Made by a program: the position numbers and the translations under genes | The notes under the pieces: model-generated | What the model was told of the DNA's origin: nothing | The model's database searches: none | What the model saw: the letters and a program-made list of their open reading frames with translations, nothing else | In this document: positions 12,800-23,439 of the stretch, in pieces | Layout: every line of letters begins with the position of its first letter | Numbering within the stretch: the first letter of the stretch is position 1 | Assembly (NCBI GenBank): GCA_043228905.1 | Contig: JBHGNT010000007.1 | Span: 7,316,001 to 7,380,000 of the forward strand | Length of the DNA: 64,000 nt | Origin: Azolla caroliniana | Lineage: Eukaryota; Polypodiophyta | Direction of reading: 5' to 3'

Positions 12800-13402
12800 T
12801 TTTTGTAGAGAAACGAATCGTCGATCCACAAGAAGGAATGCACTGAAATACACAATTAGGAAACACACCAAGAAAAACAATGTACACAGATTTTACGTGG
12901 AAACCCTAAAGCGGGAGAAAAGCACGAAGAACGGAGCTTCACTTATACAGTGGATTTACAATGACGAGATTAGAGTACAACACTCTCTACACCGAGTGTA
13001 TTAGCTGTGCAGGGCTCTTGGTGTATGTTGTTACAGAACATGGCTATGGCGCCGCTCGCTCACTCTCTCTCCATGTTCTCACTCTTCTCTATCGTTTTTC
13101 TACAACAGAGGATCACACACTTCTCACTCTACATTCTGTTTGCCCTAGATGTATTTATACTAATACATAGAATGGGCTATTTACAATCTTGGCCATTATT
13201 ATTATCCAATAATAATAATAATAGTGGTCTTACTAATCAACCGACTCATTTGTTAACTGTCGGGTTGGTCCGACTAGTCGACATGGTCATCAACCAACCG
13301 GTTGTGTCTTTGACCTCGATCAACTATCTCTGAGTCAACTCCTCAACTGTTGGCTCTCTCTGAGCAGTCGGCTCCTCCCACTAGAGGGACATATTCCTAA
13401 CA
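12800..13402 (-). repeat. Ty1/copia LTR (3' LTR of a truncated minus-strand element)
   Basis: The minus-strand sequence begins TGTTAGGAATATGTCCC at 13402. Directly beside it at 13403-13413 is AACTCCCCCTT, the complement of a purine-rich polypurine tract, as expected for a 3' LTR. The block shares its plan with the copia-C LTRs at 54298 and 59005: a TTTTACGTGGAAACCCTAAA block, a CT-rich block, then the end next to AACTCCCCCTTCAC. The distal edge near 12800 is approximate. About 80 bases of internal sequence remain (13403-13486) before the gypsy-1 LTR cuts it off. Confidence 0.75.
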
Positions 13403-13486
13403 AACTCCCCCTTCACTCCTGTGGGGAGGAGTCCGTTATTCTTGTCCTTTGTCAACAAACTCTAAGTCGGTCCATCGGTAGGTTCT

Positions 13487-13957
13487 TGTTGGCCAACAAG
13501 ACCAAAGGGCCGGTTAGAGTCCAAAATGTGAAAGGGGTATTTAATTAGGGATAGGGAGTTGTAATTAATAAGTATTATGTTATTTTGAGAAGCGGGCAGA
13601 CGGACCAGAATCGGTATGCCGATTCGGATCCGGACCGGATCATTGCTAGTTGCTAGTTGGCACCGGTTTGTAACTCAGCCGGAGACCTATAAAAGGACCC
13701 AACAAGAATGCAATTAGGGACGGATAATTAATAGAAGCGTTGTTGTTTACATATCGTTTAGTGTCTATTTGGTTACCGTTCTGTGCTTAATATAATTAAT
13801 CTTACGCGTGTGTTACGATCATTAACAGTGCCGATTAGTAACCGGTTAAGACCCATTTGATACCACGGTCTATCCATATCTCACCATACCACCCTTTGGT
13901 GAAGTGTTCCATAGGGACACCCTGTGTTAGGGCTTGTCCAGCCTAAAGGATAACACA
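13487..13957 (+). repeat. 5' LTR of gypsy-1
   Basis: Starts TGTTGGCCAACAAGACC and ends AAGGATAACACA. The same sequence recurs at 22970-23439 with scattered, mostly transition differences. It contains a TATA box (TATAAAAG, 13688-13695) about 270 bases before its end, which is the likely promoter. The next bases, GATTTTGGCGACCACAATTC, are where a tRNA primer-binding site is expected; the TTTGGCGAC core resembles plant gypsy primer sites. Confidence 0.92.
13688..13695 (+). promoter_or_regulatory. TATA box in the gypsy-1 5' LTR
   Basis: TATAAAAG, conserved in the 3' LTR at 23171-23178. It is the presumed core promoter of the element's genomic RNA. Confidence 0.7.
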
Positions 13958-14007
13958 GATTTTGGCGACCACAATTCCTGCAGTGAGCAGAGAACACCGA
14001 GGGATGG

Positions 14008-16134
14008 ATGTCTCGACCGACTAACGACCAAGTCACCGAACGAGGAAGAAGACTTGTCGAAAGACAACAAAGGCAGGAAGCCTTCCAGCAAGCGGCCGAG
14101 GAGATCCGATAGGATCGGTCTTTTCCTAGAGTGCTTCGGAGGGTCACGGAAGAAGCACTTCGGTTCCAAAAACAACAAGTTTCTGACAAGGGAAGTAGTC
14201 TGACGAGCCTGCAAGAGGTAGAATCGCGACTGCGGACACTTGCCGAAGGCAACGGAGACTCGGAAGCATTCTCGCCCTTAGAGTTGGAATCGGATAGTGA
14301 ACATAGCGTTCAGTCGAATTACAAAAGCAGTCATGACCTCTGAATGATCCGAAGGACGATGAATAAGACGGCTCATTGACACCACCCGCGGAGAAAGCGA
14401 AAATCCGCGCACCAACACCACCCCTGGAGAAAGCAGAAAACCTCGCTTCGACACCACCCACGGAGAAAGTGGAAAACCGCACACCAACACCACCCATGGA
14501 GAAAGTGGAAAACCGTGCACCAACACCACCCGTAGAGCATGAACTAGACCACACATCTCCGGTACAACCTTCCGAAGACTACACCATGTCATACCCGTAT
14601 CTGAAGTACCATGATGACCCTGACGTGAAGGCGCACGTCTATGCGTTCCTACAAACATGGGAAGCGAATCATGTGTCCCAAAGGTTGACCGAACCGGAAG
14701 CCGAACGGTCAAAAAGTGCCGAATTCGGCATGACATTAGAGGAACTAGCGGCCCGTTGGCACGCAAAGCACCTACCCGGAAACTTTGCCACATTTGAGGC
14801 CTTGAAAACAAAATTCCTCCGACTAGGCAAGTGGAACAACACGAACTAGTCGGTCAATTTTACACAACCCACCAAGAGGAGCAAGAGACAGTGCCCCAAA
14901 TTATCATTTGATTTCAAACACAACACAGCCAGTTAACAAGGGCACCTCCGAAGGAGGAAGCAAAAGCGGTGTTTCTGGCCACTCTACGGGAACCCCTCCG
15001 AACGATGTGTGCGGTACTAGATTTCTAGGCCAACATAATGGATCAAGTCATCGATCGGGTGCTAGAAATGGATAAACATAGTTCCCTGATGACGATGGGA
15101 GCCTTGCAAAGGGCCCTTCCAAATAAGGAGGATCTCAGGTTTCGCCAGGCGTTGCAATGCACAATGTGTCTAAACTTGGGCCATTCGACGGTAGACTGCA
15201 CAATGAGGACGCAGTGTATGATATGCCACTCACGGGCACACACAACGGACCGATGCGAGTACAACCTGCTCAACCGACAAGCGGCACCAGTGTGGAACAT
15301 TGAACCACATAGCAGTCACAAACCGGACAACGAACGGTTCCGGAGGGAGGACCGATACCGACCAGAAAGTGGGGATCGGTACAATGATAGAAGATGCGAC
15401 GACTATGAGCGCGATCGCGACGACCGACGCAGGGAAGGCTACAACCGAGATCGGTATGTACAAGACTACTCCCTGGATTACGACTGGAGAAGGGATGCTT
15501 ATGACCAGGACTAGTACGATAGGAACAAGGATTATAACGGTGACCGGTATGATAGCGATTACTCTCCAAGCTACAACCAGAGGAGAGAGGATCAACGAGG
15601 AGACTACGAAGACTGGCACCGGTAGGGTTACAAGAACAACCGACGCTTTATTAAGAAACGGAACCCTCGGAAAGAGGATCGTCGGGAGCCGGCAAAGGAG
15701 TACCAACGCAAGCCGGATAAAGGCATAAGTAACGTCCAACCAGAACAAAGAAGAACAGAAGAATCTAACCGAGCGGTAACAGGATTTCAACTGGGTACTA
15801 GGCCAAAAGCAGAATCTAGCAATACCCGGAAGGCGTATTGTTACTATTGCCTCCAAGAAGGCCATTATAGCAACCAATGTCCGGTTAAAAGTAATGATAA
15901 ACGACCGACAGTCAATATGGTGGTAGCAGAAGTAGCGGATATACAACAAGTCACCACCAGATCAAAAGGAAAGACGGTAGAGTGGGAAGCACAAGAGGCC
16001 ATACGAAAACAGTCCACCGAATGGATTGAAAAGGCCAACGAACGCAATGTCACCGAATTGAAAGAGCACACGAATATTGTGGAGGAACTCATCGTAAAGG
16101 CACAACCGGAGAACCCCACGTGGCAAGCACTTTA
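14008..16134 (+). pseudogene. gypsy-1 gag (broken)
   Basis: Structural polyprotein region. The first plausible ATG is 14008, in a frame that meets a stop near 14107 and then continues to 14343. A second frame (14376-14849) holds a four- to five-fold TPPxEKxEN repeat followed by the gag helical domain (FLQTWEANH, LAARWHAKHLPGNFATF, KFLRLGKW). Frame 15038-15514 has two CCHC zinc knuckles (CTMCLNLGHSTVDC, CMICHSRAHTTDRC), then a long Arg/Asp/Tyr-rich low-complexity tract that continues in pieces to about 15730. A third knuckle, CYYCLQEGHYSNQC, is near 15840. The tail 15917-16135 is charged. At least five stops or frameshifts break it. The C-x2-C-x4-H-x4-C spacing is intact in all three knuckles. 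Confidence 0.85.
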
Positions 16135-16177
16135 GGAATGCCAAATCACATTACCACTGGGCCGATTACTACAACTA

Positions 16178-18541
16178 GTGCCCCAGTTCACAGACGGGTT
16201 GCAATCGGCGTTGGCTCCGTTAAGTCCTGCACCGGCTTTGGCATTCTTTTCAAATCCAGAGGAAGGACTGGCAGTGGTGGACACCAGTAGTTCGGCAATC
16301 ACTACGATTATTAAAGGACGGGAGCTACCAGGTACGATAGTCGATGGCAGATCAGGAGTAAATGTGATAAGCCTCCGAATATGCGACACTTTGGGAATTC
16401 AAGAGTGGGACCATACCCATTCTGGCTCCGGACGACGGACACCAGCTCAATCCGACCGGCCGGCTTGATCTGAGACTTGGAGCTGATGATCGGAGAACAT
16501 GCTTTCCGAATTTCTGCAGTAGTCCTCTAGCTGAACGCTCAAGGGGCATACCCACTGTTGTTGGGACGACCATGGCTGAGGATTGCCCATATCAAACAAA
16601 ACTGGCAGAAGAACAATATTATGTTCCGAAGAGGGAAAATGAAAGTAAGAGTACCCATGCAACCACAAGCAGGCCCCAACAAAGACGTAACCCCACTATA
16701 TGCCGAAAACGTGAACATGTTAGCGGGACTGGCCGACGAGGAGGTGGATCGCTACCTTGAAGAGAACCCAAGGATAGTCCCTCTATTCGAAGTGGACATG
16801 GCAAAAGCGGTATCTCCATATATTGTGCAGACGGAAGAGGCCGGTGAGGAACCAGATAAGGATGCAATCCGGGAACTGCGGCAAGCATAGGAAGCCTTGG
16901 AATGGGAAATGGCGGTATCCCAACGAGTAAAGGCGTCCCAACTAGAAGAAGTAAATTTGGGCACCGGAGAGGAAGCGCGTCCGGTACACATGGCCAAGGA
17001 GATGTCACTGGAAGACAAATCGGCAATGAAAACATTATTAAAAGAGTTCTGGGATGTATTCGTCTGGTCCTACGAAGATATGTGGGCACTTGACCCCCAA
17101 CCTCAGCAAGGACGCTAAGTCGATGGCACAACGACGCTATCGGATGAACCCAAACTACGCGGCAAGAGTAAAGGAAGAAATTGACAAGCTACTCTGGGTC
17201 GGCTTTATCCGGCCGGTGAAGAAAGCCACTTGGTTAAGTCCAATATTCGTAGTGCCGAAGAAGAACGGCAAGATTCGTGTCTGCGTGGATTACTGAAAAT
17301 TGAACGCGACGACAGTTACCGACACATTTCCGCTCCCGTTTATGGATGGAGTTTTAGATGCGGTAGCCGAGCACGAGGTTTATAGCTTCCTCGATGGTTT
17401 CAGCGGATATAACGAAATAAGGATGCACCCGGAAGATCAAGAAAAGACGACATTCGTGACAGAATGGGGAGTCTTTGTAGCAATTGTAATGGTTTTCGAA
17501 CTCAAGACGACGCCGGCAACCTTTCAGAGGATTATTATGGAAATATTTGGAGAATTCATACCGGCATTTATGCAGGTATTCCTGGATGACTTCGCAGTAT
17601 ATAGCTAGAAAGGGGAACATCTCGACCATCTCAGGTTATGCTTAGAAAAGTGCAGAGGATACCGGTTAAGCTTAAACCCGACAAAATGTGTCTTCGGTGT
17701 GATCACCGACACATTGCTGGGTCGAATTGTTAGCAAAGAAGGGATTCTCGTGGACCCGAATAAGGTCAAGGCTATTTTGCAGGCATTGGCACCGACAACC
17801 GCCAAGGCTTTAAGCCAGTTTGTAGGACAGATCTGGTGGCATAGTCGGATGCTTCGGTACTTAGCAGACCTTGCCACGCCACTACATGCAATTGTACACC
17901 GGACACCGTTTAAATGGACGGATGAAAAGGACAAGGCTTACCGCGCACTCAAGGTAATGTTGTCACAAGCACCAGTGGTACAACCCCCAAACTGGTCAAA
18001 AGAGTTCCATGTCTTCATGGACACGTCGGATATCGCAATCGACAGCGTACTCATGCAACTTACCGAACCTAAGTGGTATCGGCTGCTGTACTACGCTAGC
18101 CAGAAGTTGTCAAAGGCAGAGCGAAATTATTCCACTACGGAAAGAGAAGCCCTAGGAATGATATATAGTGTCACCAAATACCGTCATTATTTGTTGGGCC
18201 GCAAGTTTTCATTCCATGTAGACCATTCAATGCTTTTATACTTGGTCTCGAAGGCATCACTCACCGGCAAGCTGGCCTAGTGGACAGTATTATTACAAGA
18301 ATTTGAATTTGAGATCAATCACCGGCCGGGTATACAACATGTGGTTTCCGATTACTTGAGCTGGTTAGAATCCGGAGAGATCGGTGACAGTGTTCAAGAT
18401 GAATTTCCGGATGCCGAATTGTTTAAAATTACAGCGGAAACCATGGTAGATGGGACAGTCGCAGACAAGGACAAATGGCTAACGAATATGCACCAGTTCT
18501 TAAGCACTAGACTACCCCCCAGAGGAGATGAATTGGGATGA
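16178..18541 (+). pseudogene. gypsy-1 pol: protease, reverse transcriptase, RNase H (broken)
   Basis: The protease-like stretch near 16310-16390 contains IVDGRSGVNVIS (aspartate motif) followed by a disrupted frame. Reverse transcriptase spans about 17110-17800: GFIRPVKKATWLSPIFVVPK, then an in-frame stop at 17294 after VCVDY, then FPLPFMDGVLD, YSFLDGFSGYNEI, TTFVTEWG, and the catalytic box as FLDDF (17584-17598). Another stop follows FAVYS at 17606. Thumb/connection and RNase H follow in frame 17699-18280: KEFHVFMDTSD, YYASQKLSKAERNYSTTEREAL, KFSFHVDHS. A further stop lies at 18278. The last piece, 18341-18541, is the linker to integrase. It is recognisable along its full length but cannot encode an active enzyme. 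Confidence 0.9.
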
Positions 18542-18551
18542 ACGTAAACGA

Positions 18552-19725
18552 TTGGTGGTGCAAAGTTGACACTTTTGTCTATTGCAGGATACATTGTATC
18601 ATAAAGGAGCGGACGACATATGGCGGCGAGCGGTCCAGAGTGATGAAAAAGACACCATTTTACGGGAAGCGCATTGTGGGGTCGCCGGAGGACATTATTC
18701 CAGAGAAGCTACGGAAGGGAAAATATGGCGCAACGGCTTATGGTGGCCAATGACACTAATGAACTCGGTCCGATATACGAAGGAATGTGATCTGTGTCAA
18801 AGAATGGGCCAACCAAGGGAACAAGCGTGCATGTCGCACCAGTCGGTACTACCTCTAGAGCCATTCTAAAAATGGGGGTTGGACTTCGTTGGACCATTCA
18901 AGCCACCGGCAATGCGAACCGACAACAGGTACATAATTGTCACCACTGACTATTGTACAAAATGGGTGGAAGCCAAAGCACTACGTGACAATACCGCGAC
19001 GTCAACAACAAAGTTCCTGTACGAGTACATCTGGTGCCGGTATGGATGTCCAATCGAATTAATCGGCGACCAAGGTGGACACTTCCTCGGCCAAGTGGTG
19101 AAAGCCTAACAACATTTTATGTGGTCGTACACAAGCGAAGCACCCCTTATTACCTGCAGGCCAATGGATTGGCCGAGTTCACTAATAAAACTCTGCATAA
19201 CATTCTCCAGAAGATTGTCAATGAGAATCGAACCGATTGGGATACAAAGTTGCACAACGCGTTATGGGCTTACTGGACGACATACAAAACAAGTATCCGA
19301 ACAACACCATTTTGGTTAGCGTTTGGTCTCAAAGCAGTGATGCCAATAGAATTCTAGATTCCAAGCTTACAGATACAGGTCCGGGAGCGGCTAAGCGAGA
19401 AGGAGTCAGAAAAAATCCGGTTCGCAACACTATGCGAGCTTGAGGAGCACCGAATAGCGAGCCTAATGCAGATGGAACTCGAGCAACGATGAAGGAAAGC
19501 ATTTGTCGACTGCCACCGAAAGGGTAACGAGAAGATATTTGGAATCGGCAAGCCGGTACTAGTGTTCCAAACCCAGATGGGCAAGATGTCGGGGAAGCTA
19601 CGGTTCTAGTGGACCGGACCATATTGGATAACGCGAGAGTTCAAGGGCCCATATCAGATGGGAACGCTAGCCGACGAGGTGCTAGACAAGTGGGTAAATG
19701 GGTTCTGACTTAAACCATATTATGG
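18552..19725 (+). pseudogene. gypsy-1 integrase (broken)
   Basis: The N-terminal HHCC zinc-binding module is visible in 18582-18830 (LREAHCGVAGGHY ... CDLCQRMG). A stop precedes the catalytic core, which resumes at 18879: DFVGPFKPP, then YIIVTTDYCTKWVEAKAL, and a variant second-aspartate box IGDQGGHF (canonical SDNG-like). A frame change near 19107 precedes QANGLAEFTNKTLHN, which carries the third acidic residue. The C-terminal GPY-type module is recognisable in pieces at about 19600-19720 (WTGPYWITREFKGPYQ). The catalytic triad positions are traceable, but stops and two frame changes disable the gene. Confidence 0.88.
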
Positions 19726-19850
19726 ACCCATGCCACATAACCCGTTTCATCAACCGGAGAACAATGCAAAAATAGGCAGCGGCAAGCAGTTGGCCGACAA
19801 CCATGAAGAAAAACAGACAAGGGAGCCGGGGTTACCAAGTAACCGGAACT

Positions 19851-19879
19851 AAAAAAAAGAAAAAGAAAAAGAAAAAGAG
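19851..19879 (+). other. Purine-only tract between integrase and the extra frame
   Basis: An uninterrupted A/G run made of AAAAAG-like units. It resembles a polypurine tract, but the 3' LTR is 3.1 kb further on. It may be a secondary (central) polypurine tract or a decayed A-rich linker. Confidence 0.6.
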
Positions 19880-19927
19880 ATCATCATACAGAGGCGAGGA
19901 GTGAACGGCCACCTCGAAAAGGCGTGC

Positions 19928-19966
19928 AATTGGCTATTTAAAGCCTAGTTAAAGCGCACCACGTGT
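19928..19966 (+). promoter_or_regulatory. Putative internal promoter of the gypsy-1 extra frame (TATA-like plus G-box)
   Basis: GCTATTTAAAGCC (TATA-like) at about 19931-19943 is followed by CACCACGTGTCA with a perfect G-box CACGTG at about 19960. The first sensible ATG of the extra frame is 220 bases further on (20181). The motifs are seen in the sequence. That they drive transcription is inference, and the G-box downstream of the TATA-like motif is not the usual order. Confidence 0.4.
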
Positions 19967-20180
19967 CACACAATTGCTATTATAGTACACGTCGTGCATG
20001 CACAGGAATCGAGAAAAGGCGCCAAGCATGGGAACACGAAACCTCTGCCTCGCAGAGTCTCTCTCATTTCGCGAACACAGAGCATTGAGCGCACAAAGGA
20101 CAATAAAAGTGAGCAGACGGACGCAAGAAGCACATACAAGCACATCAGCCCTACCTACCCCCGCAGAACCAGACGACAAG

Positions 20181-22912
20181 ATGGAACCTATGGCACTTTC
20201 CGAAACAGCCAAGAAATGAGGCTTCCTGAGGATAGCAGAGGCACTGCCGCACGACGAAGCAGAAGAAGTCGTGCATAAAATCAACACAGAAGTCATAACG
20301 AAGGAAGCAATCCGCGCTCTGATCGAATTGCCAGAAGGGGGCATCTACTCCATCAAGAACCCTTCTCCTGAAATGCTAACCAAGTTTTTTGGCGATTATT
20401 CCCTCGCCAGTAAGGCTCACCGGACACAGGGCGGCGAGGACCCCTTGTTCAGAGAAGTGGCTCGTGTCCTCCACGAGTATGGGTTCGTGTACCCCCGACC
20501 CCCGACAATGCCAAAGAGCAAAGCCGGTTTCACCATTGCTACATACACAGGGGTGCAAGTGGATTGGTCGGTAATCATTGCCGATTGCTTGCGGATGGCG
20601 ATAGAATCAGTGCAGAATGACAATAAAGTATGGACGGTCGTGGCTCAATGGCTAACTCTCTTGGCACCCCCGGTGGAGCCGGTAAAGACTAAGAAGCGGG
20701 TTCGAGTAACGGAGACCACGCCCAACAAACCTTCAAAACGGCAGCAACTCCTAGCCAAGCACACGCCCGGATGGAAAGAGGGCAGTACCTCGCAGAAAGG
20801 GAAAGAACCGCCTAGCCGGAAGCAGCAAGCAGAGACAGAGACACCGGTGGAGCCACCAGTAAGGCCTCTAAAAATCAAGTTGCGCCGATAGGAACAAGAG
20901 CCGGACCCCTTGGCAATGAAGATCAATATCAGAACCCAAGAGGAGGAGGCGGAGGAAGACCCCGCCGATAACCTCCTACGTCGCCAGAAGTGTAGCGACG
21001 CGGAGCAGAAGGGGGACGAATCGGGTCCGGTGAAGGACAACGCACCGACATCCCGTTCCGAGGGACCGGAGCCAAGGAAGGAGGCGGAACCAGTTCAACT
21101 AGAACCGATGAAAGAGTTACCTGTGCGGCAAGAAGCAACAGTGTTAGTGGCCCAAGAACCGGTAATCGAATTGCCTACCTCACCGGGGCAGCAAGCGCAG
21201 CAAGAGGAGGAGTTGTCTCTATAGTTAACAATCCAAAAAGGGCTTCCTGCGAGAATAGAGGCCACGCCACAACCAGAACCGGTACGACAACAAGGCACCC
21301 CAATAGTCAATGGCTACGGTGGATCGGCGAACAGGTGGCCAGGGTTGTGTGCCAAATAGAAATGGAGGAGAGGGCACAGGGGAACCGGTTGTTCGCCACA
21401 ACCGAAGAACTTGAGAAGGCTTGGTCGAGGATCCGGAGCATGGAAGAAGAAATTGCATAGGTCAAGATAGAGGCATCTAAGCAGGTCATAGAAGGACCAA
21501 TACTACCAGAACCGGTGGCTCCAATGAATGTGCAAAACAATAAGACGCCGGTAACTGAAATAGCACTGGATACAAATAAGGCACAAGAACAAGAACTCGC
21601 CACTCTCAAAGAGGAATTAGCAGCCCAAGAGGCCTTAAGGGCTAGAGAATGAGACTTGAAGAAGGAGGCGGAGGAGGAACAACGGAAAATGGTAGAGAAC
21701 CTCCGAAAAGCCGAGGACAATCTACGGAAGGGTCATCAAGCATATAACCGATTGAAGGAAGAAAAAGAAAAGTTGTTGCAAGAAAAGGACAAACTCCGGC
21801 GATCGGTGGAAGTCGAGATCAAGAGGCTCCAAGAAGAACTCCAGCAACAGAAGGACCATGAGGACCGGGCCCAACGCAAAGTAAATCAAAAGTTGAAACA
21901 GGAAACAAAGGATTTTGACAGGTTGCACCGGGATCACAAGCACCTAGAGGCAGAAAACAAGAAATTGATGGCAGAATATGCAGGAACTCCGGGATGAAGT
22001 CAACAGGACGAAAACAACATTGGCAGAAGAAAGGGCCAAGGGAGTTGAAGCGGCAAAGGACATAATGGAGCTTACCTTGCAACATCATGAGGAGATGGAA
22101 CGAGCAAAGATGGTTCTGAACAAAGTTCAGACAACTTATCAGACGCAACTGATGCAGTATCAGGGACAAGCTGAGGCAACCGTGAGCCTCATAAAGCAAT
22201 TAAAGGATGAAAAGCAGGCCGCGGAGGATAAGTCAAAGATGGGACTTGGTCGTATTTGAGACATTGTACTGACATGGAGGGACCGGACGAAGAGGTTAGT
22301 CGAAGAAAGTTCAGTACAGTGGTGGTCCAAATGGGCAAAGTAGGCAATCGAGTTGTAGGTCCTACAAGTGGATGCGGAGAACCGGCAAAAGGACGACGAT
22401 AACTTCTACAAACTGGACACAGAAAGCGTTGTGACCATACGGGAGAAGTTGTCGGATGACCTCCTGTCCTTGGCCGGAGAGCAACTGGTGGCGGTGGGCC
22501 AGCTGGTGGGACAACTGGATGACGACCAGTTGTATACCCAACTCCAGTTTGAGCAATACGAACGGGAGCGGAGACGCCAAATGGCAGTTAGAAGAACGGT
22601 GACGAAGAGCAATCTCTGGAGCAGACGCTGAACGCAGCCGAAACCGGAGGGAGCCAGCCAAATGAAGCTCAAATGGAGCAATTGAATGTAGCCAACCCGC
22701 AAGAGCCAGTGCAAACCAAACGTTAGGAGCAGGAGGAGCCCAGAACAAATGAGCCGGAGACGGAAGCCCGGAAGGGGCTAGAGTTGGAAGGGACTGGAGC
22801 CAAAAAGGAGGAGCAAGCTGGAGAGCAACAACAACCACAACAAACGGAGCAACTACCCGAAGAACCTCTAGAACCCTTGGACCAAAGCATTCTGGACATT
22901 TTGACAGGCGAT
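20181..22912 (+). pseudogene. gypsy-1 extra 3' reading frame: globular N-terminus plus long coiled coil (broken)
   Basis: Sense-strand coding-like region of about 900 codons between integrase and the 3' LTR, not part of standard gag-pol. From ATG 20181, one stop at 20217 interrupts a frame that runs to 20891. It has a probable globular part (GGIYSIKNPSPEM, FREVARVLHEYGFVYPRPP, SKAGFTIATYTGVQVDWS, WTVVAQWLTLL), then a Lys/Pro-rich linker (KPSKRQQLLAKHTP). Next come a Glu/Pro-rich segment (20910-21224), a frame change near 21300-21650, and a highly charged heptad-rich coiled coil (21656-22259; DLKKEAEEEQRKMVENLRK is typical). An acidic Gln/Glu-rich tail ends in LDQSILDILTGD at about 22910. I see no transmembrane segment, signal peptide or zinc knuckle. 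The N-terminal part recalls the putative plant transposon domains found in extra frames of Tat/Athila elements (weak inference). Function unknown. Confidence 0.65.
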
Positions 22913-22969
22913 TGAAAAGGGCTAACTGTGGGTTCAACGTACAATGTACTGTCCCACAGGCGTGCCATG

Positions 22970-23439
22970 TGTTGGCCAGCAAGACCAAAGGGCCGATTAG
23001 AGTCCAGAATGTGAAAGGGATATTTAATTAGGGATCGGGAGTTGTAATTAATAAGTATTATGTTATTTTGAGAAGTGGGCAGACGGACCAGAATCGGTAT
23101 GCTTATTCGGATCCAGACCGGATCATTGCTGGTTCTTGGTTGGCACCGGTTTGTAACTCAGTCGAAGAACTATAAAAGGACCCGACAAGAATGTAATCAA
23201 GGACGAATAATTAATAGAAGCATTGATGTTTACATATCGTTTAGTGTCTATTTGGTTACCGTTCTATGCTTAATATAATTAATCTTACGTGTGTGTTACG
23301 ATCATTAACAGTGCCAATTAGTTACCAGTTAAGACCCATTTGATACCACGGTCTATCCATATCTCACTGTATCACCCTTTGGTGAAGTGTTCCATAGGGA
23401 CACCCTGTGTTAGGGCTTGTCTAGCCTAAAGGATAACAC
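22970..23439 (+). repeat. 3' LTR of gypsy-1
   Basis: Starts TGTTGGCCAGCAAGACC, carries the TATA box at 23171-23178, and ends AAGGATAACAC. The final A of the 5' copy is replaced by the start of the neighbouring inverted gypsy fragment. By eye the two LTRs differ at several percent of positions, so the insertion is old. Confidence 0.92.

Larger units (their letters stand above)
13487..23439 (+). mobile_element. Ty3/gypsy LTR retrotransposon gypsy-1, decayed, with an extra 3' reading frame
   Basis: A 9.95-kb element with matching LTRs, gag with three zinc knuckles, protease, reverse transcriptase, RNase H, integrase with a GPY/F-like tail, and then about 3 kb of additional coding-like sequence before the 3' LTR. 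All domains lie in the same order and orientation, but stops and frameshifts break every one, so it cannot move by itself. No chromodomain is evident after the integrase. The size and the extra frame resemble the Tat/Athila branch of plant gypsy elements (inference). The right LTR abuts an inverted gypsy piece and the left LTR abuts a copia remnant, with no convincing 5-bp target duplication (GTTCT left, GTCTC right). Confidence 0.93.

Noticed and set aside
13934-14203. 89-codon frame directly after the gypsy-1 5' LTR as a separate leader protein
   Set aside because: It starts inside the LTR and overlaps the better gag start at 14008 in another frame. Its composition is that of a shifted gag reading.
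15230-15949. 239-codon minus-strand frame opposite gypsy-1 gag
   Set aside because: It is the antisense shadow of the Arg/Asp-rich gag tract. Its hydrophobic composition is a by-product of the codon bias on the other strand.
22362-22988. 208-codon minus-strand frame opposite the gypsy-1 extra frame
   Set aside because: Antisense shadow of a charged, Gln-rich coding strand, reaching into the LTR. No domain.
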